The notes: generated from the letters alone by a model not told the origin. Counted from the first letter of the stretch, positions 1-11,519 are shown. The stretch is DNA of 64,000 nucleotides from Balaenoptera acutorostrata (GCF_949987535.1 NC_080067.1:29726039-29790038); one strand, 5' to 3'. Translations and numbers: made by a program.

Positions 1-228
1 CACTAAATTGCCAATAGAAATAGTTGTTTGAGAACAGAGCTGGCCTCTTCCAACTTTTAGAGATCGCTGAAGCTTTTGCAGCCTCATCCCTATTCCTTGG
101 GACTCTTGCAGAGCCTTTAGATCCTCAAAGCCTCCCAAGTTCATGTACTTCATTTGCATTAAAAAAAATCCCTGACCATTGCTTCATCTACATCTAGGCT
201 TTCTCATGCTACAACCCACTGCAGTTTT
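1..228. other. No recognised feature
   Basis: Ordinary AT-rich mammalian sequence. No repeat family or exon was recognised. Confidence 0.4.
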
Positions 229-406
229 CTTTTTTAAAATTAATTAATTAATTAATTAATTTTGGCTGTGCCGGGTTTTAGTTGTGGCACATGGGATTTT
301 CGTTGTGGCATGCATGCAAGGTCTAGTTCCCCGACCAGGGATCAAACCCCGGCCCCCTGCTTTGGGAGCGCGGAGTCTTACCCACTGGACCACCAGGGAA
401 GTCCCT
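229..406 (-). mobile_element. CHR-1-type tRNA-derived SINE
   Basis: Read on the minus strand it begins with the cetartiodactyl SINE head (gggacttccctggtggtcc) and a tRNA-like region. It continues through a short body and ends in an (AATT)n tail, seen on the plus strand as taattaattaatt at 238-260. It is shorter than the CHR-2 copies elsewhere in the window and has a different body, so it is an older relative. It is a relic with no coding capacity. Confidence 0.85.
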
Positions 407-2037
407 CATTTCTGTTAGTTTTAGATTAATTTTTTTCTGATTTTGTAAACTAAGACTATTATTAATATTTTTCCTTTTAGATAGTATAATTACATTTAAA
501 CAGTAAAATTTTTACCTTTAAAGGAGCAGGTACAGAGGGACTTGCACTTCTTGTAGGGATTTCCTATGCCAGAAGTAACAAAATAGTGGCTGGATATGGG
601 CCACCAACGTTTTTTATTTGTTTGATTTAATTCTCAGAGTTTTTTTTTTTTTTTTTTAAACATTAGTTGCTAATGGATATATAAATCCAAATTTCTGGCT
701 TCCTTTGATGAATCAAAAGCTCTGTTTCATCTGGTCGATATTCTCTCCTAGCAAAAGTTGGCTAGTGCTGAGGGGCAGCTGTCTGCTCTGAATGGGTCAT
801 ATCCTCTTACTGTGCAGGGCACTCCTGCTTTTCTCATATATTCTCAACGTTCTTGACACTGGTAGGCATTTGTGTTTGGAAATCCTGGTCTAGTTAGTCT
901 GTGTATGGGAGCTAGTCTATATTTAGTGAGCAAGTAAAATGAAAAAATAAATATTCTCCCTCTTAGACATCAAACTAAAGTTTTAAATGTCTATCAGCTC
1001 TTGAACGATACGAAAAAATTCTTTTGGATCTAATAAGTTGGCAAGGACTTCCAAAATTGCAGATAAGTTCTTGTATTACTATGGTTGAAATTAACAATTA
1101 TGCAGAAAATAAGCAATTTTGTCTGTTGAGAAAGTTATCGTACTTTGCAGATACAATTTAGAGCACTATTGGAAACTGAGCCTGTAGTAATAAAGAGAGA
1201 TGCTGAGTAAATTATTTTAACAAAGCTCTGCTAACAGTACACTTTAATGAAAACTTCTGAAACTCTGAAAGTTGGAAGTTAGCAAAATTAATCTGTCAAA
1301 ATGGAAGGTAGATTTTTAATCTCTCTTAAGAATTGAGGCAGAAAGTCAAGCATAGCTAAAAAATGATAGGCTTTACATAAGGGAGGCAGTAAGATTACTA
1401 AGCAAGATACTCTTAACACATTTCAAACTTAGTTATGCTAATAGATGCTTTCCACTAAAAAGCTGATTTTCCTTTTTAATCTTTATGTTCAAAGTTATTA
1501 AAGATTAATTTATAACTGTGGATTACTTTTTTCTTTGTTTCAATTGAGAATTTCTTTTAAAGCAAGTAAAGCAGATTTTAAAAAAAGGATAACCTTAGTT
1601 TAAAGTAGGTTGAAGTAGAAGCAAGATGTTTTTATTGTAATAAGTAGTGTTAGAGAACATTTGAGGGCATACAGCTCAATGGAAAAGAGAAAAGTACATG
1701 AGAATGTGCTCCAAAAGTATGGCATTTGTAAATCCTTCTTATTCTCAGAAACAAAATATGGGGTTTCCTCACCTCAAAATTTGTCTGTATACCTGCAGTA
1801 ACTTTTGCCACCAAGATTTCAGTGTTTCTTTAGTCCTCAGTGAAAAGGCAGGCATCCCTTTGAGGGGTGTATGTGTCTTGTGGGAGCAGTGTAGTGAAGA
1901 CTTATTTTCTATAACTGTTTTACTATACTTTTTTTTTTTTTTTGCAAGTAGGTATTGTCTTTTACTACAAACTTTAAATTCTGATTTTGAAAGCATGGTA
2001 ACATTGTGAGAAACAGACTTTTTTTTTTTAAGCAGAG
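407..2037. other. Unannotated AT-rich stretch
   Basis: No gene or clear repeat was recognised. It holds a run of T at about 640-657 and another at about 1929-1942. Open frames of up to about 100 codons around 1.7-2.0 kb pass through these T runs, giving phenylalanine runs. They have no recognisable domain and are judged to be chance frames. Confidence 0.4.
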
Positions 2038-2089
2038 TGACTTGCTCCAGGCCAGGAACTCAATGACTTGCTCCAGGCCAGGAACTCAA
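2038..2089. repeat. Perfect 26-bp tandem duplication
   Basis: The 26-base unit starting tgacttgctccaggccagga occurs twice back to back, at 2038-2063 and 2064-2089, with no mismatch. The lack of divergence suggests a recent local duplication, possibly variable between individuals. Confidence 0.95.
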
Positions 2090-3139
2090 CTTTATACATT
2101 CAAAACCTACTGTACTGCTCTTTCATTTTTTAGCTGGAAGCTATGATCTACATGTCTAAGCCTCCTCCCCAAGTGTCATTTTGATGGGTGATGGATTTGA
2201 ACATTGAGTTCTGAAACCAAGAATCTAGATCAATTATTGTCCTTTTCTCTCTGTTGTTGTTGTTGTTTTAGTTTCATTCATATCACTTTAGAAAGAAAGG
2301 GATATAGAATTTTAACTTTTGGGAGGGAATTTTGGGTCTCTTTTTTATCCAGTTAGCAGTGTCAGCAGCATAATCTGCTAAAGAAATAGAGATGCCGGTG
2401 TCCTGGCTTTAGAAGAAGTGAAACTTCACCCTCTCTCTGCAACTCTTCCTACAAGGGCTGGCCTTTCTGAGCCTAGGGTTTGGTACTTGTAAGAAATCTT
2501 GGAGATCATTTATTTTCTAGTATTCCTCCTTGATTGTCCCATGGCTCATTCATTCTGTCCCGTCTTTTTCCCTATAACCTAAATTTATTTTATGTGTTCA
2601 ATACAAAATGGAGACCAGACTTGAGACTTTCCCAAGCAGACAAAACCATTTAAGCCACATAAGCAAAAACTAAATCTAGCTTGCTTTATGAACATAAGCA
2701 AAACTTAACTTAGGTCATTTCTTGTAAATGCCTCTGACCATCATAAAAATAAGTCATCTTCCTTAAAAAGGTATGAGATAATTACTTTTCACCAATACCC
2801 TGCTGCCTGAAAACCCTCACTATAATGATCAATCATTGTAAAGGTTAACAACTTTCTCATTTTCACTTTATAGTCCGTCTTGTAACTTCATGTTCCTGAG
2901 CTTCATATCAGTGTTAGAATTAGGAAGTTCCCAGCTTGCAAAATGTTCTTATATACACCATCAACTCTTACTATTTACTATTTATTGATTTGGTGGCTTT
3001 AATTTTGCTATTTCTGGATTTTTAACATTTGAAAAAAATTTTTTGGATCAATATTTTCCACCTTTATTATAAAAATAAAAAACATCTTCGATTGGTTAGA
3101 TACATTATTTGGAACATATTTGAATTGTGAAAAATGGTT
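2090..3139. other. Unannotated stretch
   Basis: AT-rich, with a short (TTG)n run near 2254-2268. No exon, RNA gene or repeat family was recognised. Confidence 0.4.
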
Positions 3140-3660
3140 TTCCTATCACTAAAAACTATAGGGTGCTCAGAGGTGCATAGGCAACCTCTTATTAAAACAT
3201 GTATATAATTTATAGTTTCTTCTCTATTAAAGTAATACACAGTCACAGTAGAAATATTGGGAAAACTAAAAAACATAATAGAAATCATCCATAACTTTGC
3301 ACAAAGATGAATTTGATATATTGTCTTTAAAAATATTTTGTGTGGAATCCTATATTTGTGATTTTTTTTTTACAAAATTTGACATCATGCTGTGTATTTT
3401 TGTATTCTGCTTTTTAAAAAATATCCTGAAAAATTTCCTGTATACTTATACATTCTTCAAAAACATTTTAAATGACTTAATAGCATTCTATTTATAGAAG
3501 AAACATAATTTAATCAATTACTTTCAGTCATTTAGATTGTTTTCTGTGTTTTCCTATTATAAAGAATTCTGTGATACCTTTTTACCTAATGTCATCTGTG
3601 CTCCTCTAATTATTTCCTTAGAATATTTTCCTAGAAATAGAGTGGTTGAAACAGTTTTAA
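3140..3660 (-). mobile_element. Ancient L1M/L1ME-like 3' remnant
   Basis: Phrases such as the one around 3225-3300 (aaagtaatacac with a following A-rich stretch) and 3400-3560 (tatcctgaaaaatttcctgt, then a degraded 'attctatttatag ... ttagattgttttc') resemble 3' ends of old mammalian L1 subfamilies. The copy is heavily diverged, so both family and boundaries are tentative. Confidence 0.45.
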
Positions 3661-3699
3661 TAAAATACCAATCCCAAAGATACTTTTCATTCTTGTATT

Positions 3700-4295
3700 T
3701 ACCTGACTTCTCAGAAGTGTTGCACCCACAAAACTCTTTTTCTCCACAACTCAGCAGTTTCAACAGCAATATCCCATTCTCCTTCTGTTCTCTTTTCTTA
3801 GCCTATCTTATCTACTCCAGTGGCTTTAAATGTAAACTCTATGTTGACAATTCACTAATTTCTATTTCCCATACAGATCTCTTTTCTAATCTGTTTCCTC
3901 ACATCTTTGGATGTTTCCCAGGCATGTCACACCCAACATCTTCACACCTGATTGCCTTTTCCCCTTCCCAGCCTGTTCCTCCTTTGCCCTACTAGTGAAA
4001 AAGCCACCATCTACCCAGTTGTATAGTTGATCACTTGCTCATGCTAGAAACCTGTTCTTGATAGCAGGTACCTCACATCTCACATCAAGGTCTATGACTT
4101 CTACATCCAACATAGATCTCAAGTCCATTTCCTTCTTCCAGTCGTCATCTCACACCATTACTGCATTACTGCAGCTATTCGTAAAACAATTTAATGCTAG
4201 TTTCCCCCACCAGATCGTAAGGAGAATTTTTCATGTCTTGTTCTCTCTCCAGTCTGCAGCAGAGTATCTGAGTTTTATTGGCACTCAGCAAATTT
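3700..4295 (+). mobile_element. L2 (LINE2) fragment
   Basis: The stretch is pyrimidine-rich and reads like the L2 ORF2 3' half: clauses equivalent to 'gacaattcac..atttctatttccc', 'cagatctct..', 'ggatgtttcccaggcatgtc' and 'ccaacatcttcacacctg' occur in L2 order. L2 is an old CR1-clade LINE that stopped moving before the placental orders diverged. No frame is intact. Confidence 0.6.
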
Positions 4296-4439
4296 ATCTT
4301 AAACAAGTGAAATAATTTAAATGGACAAAGGACCTTTCAGAAATGCTGTAACAAATTAAATTCCCATCAGCCATTTATAGTTGTGCTGGCCTTCTTGAAA
4401 TCTTCATCAAGTTGATAGGAGAAAAATGATTATGCTTTA

Positions 4440-4890
4440 TTTTAACTTACAGTTTTTGTTACGGTGAAAATTGACCTTTTAAAGATATGTTTATTGATTA
4501 TATTCTTTTGTGAACTGTCATAACAAGTTTTTGACTGTAATCTTTATATTAATTGATTTTGAGTTATTTATATGTTAAGTATACCAATACTTTGTTAACA
4601 TGTTACAGATATTTTCCCAGTTTGTCATTTGTCATTTTAATTTTTGTTTCTGGTGTTGTTCTAATATGCATAAAGTTTTAATTTTTATTATTAAATTTTA
4701 TCAGTGATTTATTTATGGTTTTTACCTGTGCTTTTATGCTTTGGAAGTTTTTCCTCTTCATATAAGAGATTAGTCACAATTTTTTTCCAGTTGGTTTAAA
4801 TAAAAAAATTCATTCTTTTTGTCACATAGATTTTATTTTGGTGAATGGTATATGGTAAGGTTCTAATTTTATTATTTTTTTCTCATATAT
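4440..4890 (-). mobile_element. Ancient L1M ORF2/3' fragment
   Basis: On the minus strand it corresponds to the L1 ORF2 region around the thumb and its downstream part. The plus strand shows the typical 'ttttattttggtgaatggtatatggtaaggttctaatttt' phrasing at about 4830-4872. It is strongly decayed and has no open frame. Confidence 0.5.
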
Positions 4891-5064
4891 GCATACTTAA
4901 GAAGAAAGAAATAGTTTATCTACTGAAATCATATTAAATATTAAGAACAGAAAACACAGACGTTTTTTCTTTAATGAGTTAAAGATGTCTTTAATGTGCT
5001 CTTAAATATTATTATTTCTTTTATCACCCAAGTTGTTCTTCATAGCTGACTTTGATAAGGGATG

Positions 5065-5097
5065 GTGTGTATGTGTGTGTGTGTTCGCGGGTGGGGG

Positions 5098-5133
<36 letters not shown>
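5065..5133. repeat. Compound (TG)n / (GA)n microsatellite
   Basis: A TG-rich run at 5065-5084 is followed by an interrupting G-rich piece and a (GA)15 run at about 5102-5133. An open frame crossing it reads as Cys-Val and Arg-Glu repeats and is not a gene. Confidence 0.95.
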
Positions 5134-5134
<1 letters not shown>

Positions 5135-5224
5135 CATTCTATCTGACATTGCTGAGGAGTAGAAATTCACATTGCCATATTTCCCATGTGCTATACATTA
5201 ATAATTTGGAAGTAATAATCATTT

Positions 5225-5393
5225 TTACTTTAAGTAATGCTTCATGATATTCAAAGAACTTTTATGCCATTTTCTTATTCAAATCTCAAATAATTCCTTT
5301 AGGTTGACAGGGCAGGTATTATTATTATTATTATTATTGTTGTTGTTTTTAAATAAACTGAGAGATAGAGTTTCATAGACTTATTGATGGAGA
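5225..5393 (-). mobile_element. MIR-like SINE relic with (ATT)7
   Basis: The order 'tcaaataattc...acagggcaggtattattatt...aaactgagagatagagt' matches the minus strand of MIR. MIR there has 'ctcacaacaaccct..gaggtaggtattatta..' followed by 'gaaactgaggctcagagag'. The ATT run at about 5318-5338 has grown from the natural ATT of that consensus. The CHR-2 SINE interrupts it on the right. Confidence 0.45.
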
Positions 5394-5690
5394 TTTTTTT
5401 AAAAATTTTATTTATTTATTTATTTATGGCTGTGTTGGGTCTTCGTTTCTGTGCGAGGGCTTTCTCTAGTTGCGGCGAGTGGGGGCCACTCTTCATCGCG
5501 GTGCGCGGGCCTCTCACTATCGCGGCCTCTCTTGTTGCGGAGCACAGGCTCCAGACGCGCAGGCTCAGTAGTTGTGGCTCACGGGCCCAGTTGCTCGGCG
5601 GCATGTGGGATCTTCCCAGACCAGGGCTCATACCCGTGTCCCCTGCATTGGCAGGCAGATTCTGAACCACTGCGCCACCAGGGAAGCCCC
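5394..5690 (-). mobile_element. CHR-2-type cetacean SINE
   Basis: This is a full-length copy. On the minus strand it starts ggggcttccctggtggcgca, has a tRNA-derived head and a CpG-rich body, and ends in a (AAAT)n tail (plus strand 5405-5426). The pol III B box has decayed from GGTTCGAGCCC to a form reading GGTATGAGCCC. Frames of 84-93 codons in all directions here are read through the SINE and recur in every other copy, so they are not genes. Confidence 0.93.
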
Positions 5691-6550
5691 CTAAGGCTGA
5701 GCTCTTAAACCTGGTTTTAACAGTAAGACTTATGAGAACATATACATAGAACTGCAGAGTGATGATTCAGATTATCTAGGAGATTCAACACTATATATGG
5801 ATCTTTCTAGATTTAAAAAAATATCATAGCAATTCTTATTTTTATTTTAATTCCCATGGCAACACACTAAAAAATTCTAGCCAAGGTCTCTGATACTAGA
5901 AAGTAATGTTTTCTTATCTGCCTCAAAGAATTTAGTTCTTTCTATAGGTAACCTCAAAAAATAGACATCTTGCTCATTACCAAAATATTTGTTTCAGAAA
6001 TTTTGGATAATTAAAAACTATTGAAGAGAGTAAACATGGAAAATTACTCATAATTCTAACCCATAATTCATAATTTCTACCTCTCAGAAATCAACATTCA
6101 TTTTTTTGGTTGTTATTTTCATTTAGTCTTTTCTCTCTCTTTGTACATAAATACATTTAAAATATTTGGGGCAACCTTAAAGTTTTAACTTTGTTTTTGT
6201 TCCCTTAGTATTATACAATGTTTATTTTTATATGATAGTTCTCTATAAAAAGTGTACTGAACAAAGACCAGGTCATTAATAAGTAATACAAAATCACAGA
6301 ACCTTGGAAAACAACTATAACCAAGAAATCCTTTGTGGTATTTGATTTCAGTTACTCTATGGATCATTGTATAGGTTCTCAAAAATATTTGTTGAGTAAA
6401 TGTTGAATTTCAATGAAAAAAAATGAAACTAGGCTAAAGAAATAAGAAGAATTATTTTCATCTCTTTTCCTCTATTTATTATTTTGGCTCTTCTGAGAAG
6501 CAGATACCAAGATGGGATTAAATTGCAAGAAATTTATTGGAGAAAACACC
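5691..6550. other. Unannotated stretch with an L1ME-like patch
   Basis: Mostly unrecognised. About 6010-6180 (ending 'ttgtacataaatacatttaaaat') faintly resembles an old L1ME 3' end. No gene was recognised. Confidence 0.35.
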
Positions 6551-6918
6551 TGTGTTCTAGTTTGTTTGGGTTGCTATAACAGAATACAATAGACTAGGTG
6601 GCTTATAAACAATAGAAATTTATTTCTCACAGTTCTGGGGGCTGAGAACTCCGAGATCAGAGTGCCGATAGATTTGGTGTCCGATGAGGATCCACTTCCT
6701 AGCTCATAGATGACTTACTTCTCATTGTCCTCACATGGCTGCAGGGGCAAAGGAAACTCTCTGGGTTCTCTTCTATGAGGGCACTGATCTCCTTTATGAG
6801 AGCTTTGCCCTTATGACCTAATCACCTTTCAAAGGACCCCCACTTCTAATACCATCATATGGGGGTTAATATTTCAACATATGAATTTTGGGGGTACACA
6901 TACATTTAATCTACAACA
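6551..6918 (-). mobile_element. 3' LTR of an ERVL-MaLR (MST/MLT1A-like) provirus
   Basis: On the minus strand this is a complete MaLR LTR. It has the 'caaaattcatatgttgaaat' start region, the 'gaatgggattagtgccc'-type middle (here diverged), a poly(A) signal region and the '..agcaacccaaacaaactag' end. It pairs with the LTR at 8348-8612 plus 9725-9826. MaLR LTRs drove transcription and polyadenylation of a non-autonomous retrovirus-like element, and this one is an inactive fossil. Confidence 0.8.
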
Positions 6919-8347
6919 TTCCACTGCTGGTCCCCCAAAATTCATGTCCATGCAACATACATTCATTCCATTTCAACAGCTCCAAAAGTCTTAACTCAGT
7001 CTAGCATCAACTGAAGTATAAAGTTCAAAGTCTTGTCAGAGTATCACCTAAATCAGTTATGGGTGAGACTCAAGGTACAGTCATTATGAGGCCAATTCCA
7101 GCTCTGAATCTGTGAAACCAAACAAGTTGTGTACTTCCAAAATATGAAGGTGGGACAAGCACAGGATAGACTGGTTCCAAGTAAAGTCCAAACTCCACAG
7201 CAAACGCTATGAGATCTTAAGGTTTGTGAATAATTCTCTTTGGCTCAATGCTCTGCCTTCCAGGCCCAACTATGATGGCATTGTTGCCCCATGGCTCAGT
7301 GGGATGGCCCTGTAGCAGCTTTCTGCCCAGACCCTGGGGCTCTCCCAGGTTGGGGTCCTGTGCCAGAAGCTCTGCTAGACAAGTCTCATCCTTTGAAATC
7401 CAGGTGGAGGCAACCATGTCCCTCAGGCCCACATGGAAACTGACAAAATTTGCTGCCTGTGTCCTCCAGAGGGGCAGCCAAACCAGCCCATGCTGCATCA
7501 GGGCCCACAGGCACCAGTCTTTTGACTTTGAAATCCTGTTGTCCCTTCTGCTTCCCAGCCCTCCTCCCTTCCTCCGGGCTTGTGGTAGACTGGCAACTCT
7601 GATGCTCTCTGAATTGACTTTGAGGTCATTCTTGCACTGGCTTGGAGAATAGCGCCTGGCTTCTGTTGAGATAGCTGACTAAGTCCATGGTTCACACTCA
7701 GACTAAAATCTTCATCAAATCATCACTTGGCCACACCCTAGTTTTCCCTTCCCAACACACTCTCATGTTTTGCAATGTCCACAGGCCGAGAGTTTTCCAA
7801 ATCTTAAAACTAGAACTTAAACTAGTTTCTTTTTGCTTAACAATTCTTTTGTAAAGTCATTTCTCCTTTCTCACATTTTACTATAAGCAGCCAGGGGGAG
7901 CCAAGCTGCACCTTCAACACTTTGCTTAGAAATCACTTCAGCTAACTATCCAATTTCATTGCGCACAAATTCTACCTTCTGCAATTGAGCCACGTGCTTT
8001 GCCACTTTATAACAAGGATCGCCTTTCATCCATTGTCCAATAGCATGTTCCTCATTTCCATCTGAGACCTCATTAGGATGGCCTTGAATGTCCACCTTTC
8101 TGCCAACACTCTGTTCATGGCTAGTTAGGTAATCTCTAAGAAGACTGAGGCTTTCCCTGGAGCTCTCCTCTCCTTTATAAGCTCTCAGCGCCATTGCCCT
8201 TAACAGTCTCCTCGCGGCAATGGAGGCTTTTTCTAGCATGCACCTCAAAGCTCTTCCAGATTCTACCGGTTACCCAGTTGCAAAGCTGCTTCCACACTTT
8301 CAGGTATTTGTTAAAGCAGCACCTCCACCTCTCAGTACCAGCTTCTG
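6919..8347 (-). mobile_element. Internal region of MaLR provirus (decayed)
   Basis: Between the two LTRs lies about 1.4 kb with the organisation of THE1/MST internal sequence. The side next to the 5' LTR (about 7.9-8.34 kb) resembles the gag-like part of the consensus. A minus-strand frame of about 100 codons at 7946-8248 is the longest survivor. Most of the region is broken by stops, and no protease, polymerase or envelope was recognised, as expected for MaLRs. No product is predicted. Confidence 0.7.
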
Positions 8348-8612
8348 TCCTAGTCAGTGTGAGCCGCTGTAACAGAACACCAAAGCCTGGGTGGCTTATG
8401 AGCAACAGAGCTTTATTACAGTTCTAGAGGCTGGAAGTCTGAGATCATGTTGCCCGCACGGTTGGGTTCTGGTAAGAAATGTCTTCTGGGTTGCAGATGG
8501 CTGTCTTTTCACTGTATTGTCACATGGAGGAAGGGGTGAGGTCACTGGGTTTTTCTTTTGTGAGGGCACTAATCCCATTCATGAAGGCTTCACCCTCATG
8601 CTCTAATCATCC
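8348..8612 (-). mobile_element. 5' LTR of the MaLR provirus, part 1
   Basis: This is the 3' portion of the 5' LTR on the minus strand. It is colinear with the LTR at 6551-6918 ('gtgggtggcttat', 'ttacagttctagaggctgga', 'gagggcactaatcccattca'). It stops abruptly at about 8612 in the middle of the 'ctaatcacc' motif. The missing 5' portion is found at 9725-9826, so later insertions separate the two halves. Confidence 0.8.
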
Positions 8613-9127
8613 TGTTGGGAGACAGAGATATTGAGTAATATTCTCTGAACTGAGAAGGAACTTTGAGACTGAAAAACTGAGTGTGCAACTCCATAAAGTG
8701 CAATTATGAAGTTTGTTGTGGGTAAGTTACATACAGGCAGGAAAAATGGGGCAGGCAGACAGAAGATCCAGAGGCATTTGCAGCTGCACTGTGCATCACT
8801 GAAAGGGGTACAGGGAGATTTAAAGGGAGCAACACTAAAAATAGTATTTGACTATCAAGTGAGGAGCCTGTCTGTACTGACAAGAACTGGGATTTTTTTC
8901 CTTCCTCACCAAGGGTCTCATGACTATTAACCATCTGTATCAGAAAAAGACACTCTTCCAGTTTTCATATCAGATGAAGGCAAGGGTAAAAGTTGATGGG
9001 GAACTTATCTGGTTTGGGCACATTCCTTGTGAGTAGGCTAAAGTTCAGTTACATAGAGAAGGGAGTGGGTAGAACTGTGGGTCTAAGATGGAGCTGACAA
9101 AATGGAATTAGTCATACCCCTAAAGAT
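8613..9127. other. Unidentified sequence inserted in the MaLR LTR
   Basis: About 515 bases lie between the broken LTR edge and the poly(T) of an L1. The sequence is not AT-biased like its neighbours and contains phrases such as 'aaagggagcaacactaaaaa' and 'gacaagaactgggattttt'. It has LTR-like composition, but I do not recognise the family. No long reading frame is present. Confidence 0.4.
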
Positions 9128-9724
9128 CTTTTTTTTTTTTAAATTGAAGTATAGTTGATTTACAATGTTGTGTTAATTTCTGCTGTACAGCAAAGTGATT
9201 CAGTTACAGATATATATAGAATTTTTTAAATATTCTTTTCCATTATGGTTTATCACAGGATATTTGTGATAGTATCCTGTGCTATACAGTTGCCTGTGCT
9301 ATACAGTTGGACCTTGTTATTTATCCATCCTATATATATTAGTTTGCATCTGCTAATCCCAAACTCCCAATCCATCCCTCCCTCACCTCCCCTCCCCAGT
9401 GGCAACCACAAGTCTGTTGTCTATATCTGTCAGTCTATTTCTGTTTTGTAGATGAGTTCGTTTGGGTCATATTTTAGATTCCACATATAAGTGATATTAT
9501 ATGGTATTTGTCTTTCTCTTTCTGATTTACTTCACTTAGTATGATAATCTCTAGTTCCATCCATGTTGCTGCAAATAACATTATTTCATTCTTTTTTATG
9601 GCTGAGTAGTATTCCATTGTATATATACACCACATTTTCTTTATCCATTCATCTGTTGATGGACATTTAGGTTGCTTCCATGTCTTGGCTATGGTGAATA
9701 GTGCTGCTATGAAAATAGGGGTGC
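9128..9724 (-). mobile_element. 5'-truncated L1 3' end
   Basis: A poly(T) at 9128-9140 marks the 3' end of an L1 on the minus strand. The following 'aattgaagtatagttgattt' and 'ttccattgtatatatacacc' are L1 3'-UTR and ORF2 C-terminal sequence. A minus-strand frame at 9474-9812 encodes the ORF2 tail (EWIKKMW, MEYYSAIKKNEI) and runs on into the LTR. It contributes to the split of the MaLR 5' LTR. Confidence 0.85.
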
Positions 9725-9826
9725 AGCACACACCCTCAAAGTTCCTGACTCCTAATACCATCATATTGGGGCTTAAGATTTCAACATATGAATTTTGGAG
9801 AGACATAAACATTCAGTCTATAGCAA
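9725..9826 (-). mobile_element. 5' LTR of the MaLR provirus, part 2
   Basis: The sequence 'cctaataccatcatattggg' to 'cataaacattcagtctatag' matches the 5' end of the same LTR type, as at 6850-6918. It supplies exactly the portion missing at 8612. The provirus thus spans about 6551-9826, with about 1.1 kb of later sequence inside its 5' LTR. Confidence 0.75.
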
Positions 9827-10239
9827 CCTGTAAGGGAAAAATGGGAGGGAGCTGGAAGAGACTGAGAGAGCTGTCAGAGCCATGCAGGTCTGACCTTGGT
9901 GAAGGAGAGAGGGAGCCTCATACTGCAGCACCATTCTAAGAAAGTTTCAGTAAGAAGTCCTTGAGTTAAATTTGCCTCTCAGAGTAGGGCCACATTTTGC
10001 AGGAAGGGACCTGCCTTAGTGCTCCTACCACATCAATCATTGGCTGAGAGCACCCCAGGGGAAGCACAGCCTTGGTGCTAACACATTGGTGAATTCAGAG
10101 CACCTGAGCCTTCAGTCCTTATGCCCCTGCAGCAGGAGATCTCACTGGTGCATTTTCATGGACACTGCATCCCAAATTTGCTGGCTTTTACTATAAAGGG
10201 TAAAACTGCTATCAGCATCTACTTATTCTCCCAACCTAG
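9827..10239. other. Unannotated stretch
   Basis: About 410 bases, richer in G and C than the surroundings. No family or gene was recognised. Confidence 0.35.
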
Positions 10240-10775
10240 AAATCTTAGCATCGTAAGTGACTTTTTTGGTCTTTTTGAGTTTTTGTAACTAGCTTTCAAA
10301 TATTTCCCCTCTTGTCCATCTTCACTACTATCACATGTGTCGGGTCCTTGACAGGTCTCATGAAGATGATCATAGCCACCCTCCAACTGGTCTCTCTTGC
10401 CTACAGTCACTACCTCAACAATTCACTCCACACTGCCAGGCAAATATTCCTAAAATATGACTCACTCTCTTGCTTAAAAACATTTCATGGTTCTCAGTTA
10501 CCTTCAGGGCAAACTCAGAATTTGATGCAAATTCCAAAGATGAAAACCCCTTTCCAGCCTCAGCTCTTACCGCTTCATACTTTGCATACCCTTCTAGGAC
10601 CATACTGGATTTCTCACTAATCCCTCAATACAACATGCCCTTTAATGTCTCCATGCCTTGGATCATATACTTCTCTACCCTGGAGTTCGATTCCCTTGCT
10701 GTCCTCTGATGAACTTAAACTTACTCCCCAACCCCCAAAAGGATTAAGAAACATTCGAATTTTGTCATATTTCCT
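10240..10775 (+). mobile_element. L2 fragment, part 1
   Basis: The stretch reads in L2 order: 'tccatcttcactactatcac', 'accctccaactggtctctct', 'actccacactgccaggcaaa', 'ccctttaatgtctccatgcc'. It is interrupted at about 10776 by an L1 and continues at about 11520. Confidence 0.65.
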
Positions 10776-11478
10776 TCAGAACTTTTTTATAGCTATATTG
10801 AGATGTAATTTACATTTCATAAAATCTACCTATTAAAAGTGTTCAATTCAATGGCCTTTAATTTATTCATAACCAATTTTAGAATATTTTCATCACTCCA
10901 AAAAGAAACCTCATATCCACTAGCAGTTATTCTCCATTTCTCCTCTCTCCAGCTCCTGGCAACTGCTAATCTACTTACTGTCTCTATGGATTTGCCTATT
11001 ATGCACATTTCATATAAATGGAATCATTCATATGTGGCATTTTGTGACTTGCCTCTTTCACTTTGCATAATATTTTCAAGATTCGTCCATGTTGTAGTAT
11101 GTATCAGTATTTCATTTTACTACCAAATAATATTTCACTGTATAGACGTACCACATTTTATTTATGCATTCGTCAGTTGAGGGACATTTGGGTTATTTCT
11201 ATTAGGGGCTATTATTAACATTAGTATACAGGTTTTTGTGTGCACATATGCTTTCATTCCTTTTTGCTATATACCTATAAGTGACATTGCTGTGTCATAT
11301 GGTAACTCTACTTCTTAACTTTTTGAGGAAGTATCAAACTGTATCTAAAGTATCTGTACCATTTAAAATTCCCATCACTAGTGTTCAAGGGTTCCAGTTT
11401 CTCAACATCCTCACCAAAACTTGTCATTATGTCTTTTTTTATTAGCCATCCTAGTATGTGTGAAGTGGTAGCTCAAGG
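10776..11478 (-). mobile_element. Old L1 (L1MB/L1ME-type) 3' fragment
   Basis: 'tatagctatattgagatgta' followed by 'ataaaatctacctattaaaa' is the 3' end of an old L1 read in reverse. The sequence continues through 'gtccatgttgtagtatgtat', 'gaggaagtatcaaactgtat' and 'tgtgaagtggtagctcaagg', which is ORF2 C-terminal sequence. It split a pre-existing L2. Confidence 0.75.
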
Positions 11479-11519
11479 TTTTAAGTTACATTTCCTTGGT
11501 GGCTTAACAGGATTGTTAA

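Noticed and set aside
1698..2009. 103-codon plus-strand frame with a Phe run
   Set aside because: It crosses a T run and has no homology, codon pattern or conserved start that would support a gene.
5062..5247. 61-codon frame with Arg-Glu repeats
   Set aside because: It is produced by the TG/GA microsatellite.
5384..5708. Overlapping 84-93 codon frames rich in Ser, Arg and Gly
   Set aside because: They read through the CHR-2 SINE. Nearly the same peptides recur at 21998-22198, 24510-24904, 44627-44931 and 61755-62156, which are the other SINE copies.
7217..7695. Several 65-134 codon frames in the MaLR internal region as a host gene
   Set aside because: They overlap on both strands, sit inside a provirus and lack a consistent start, splice sites or domain.
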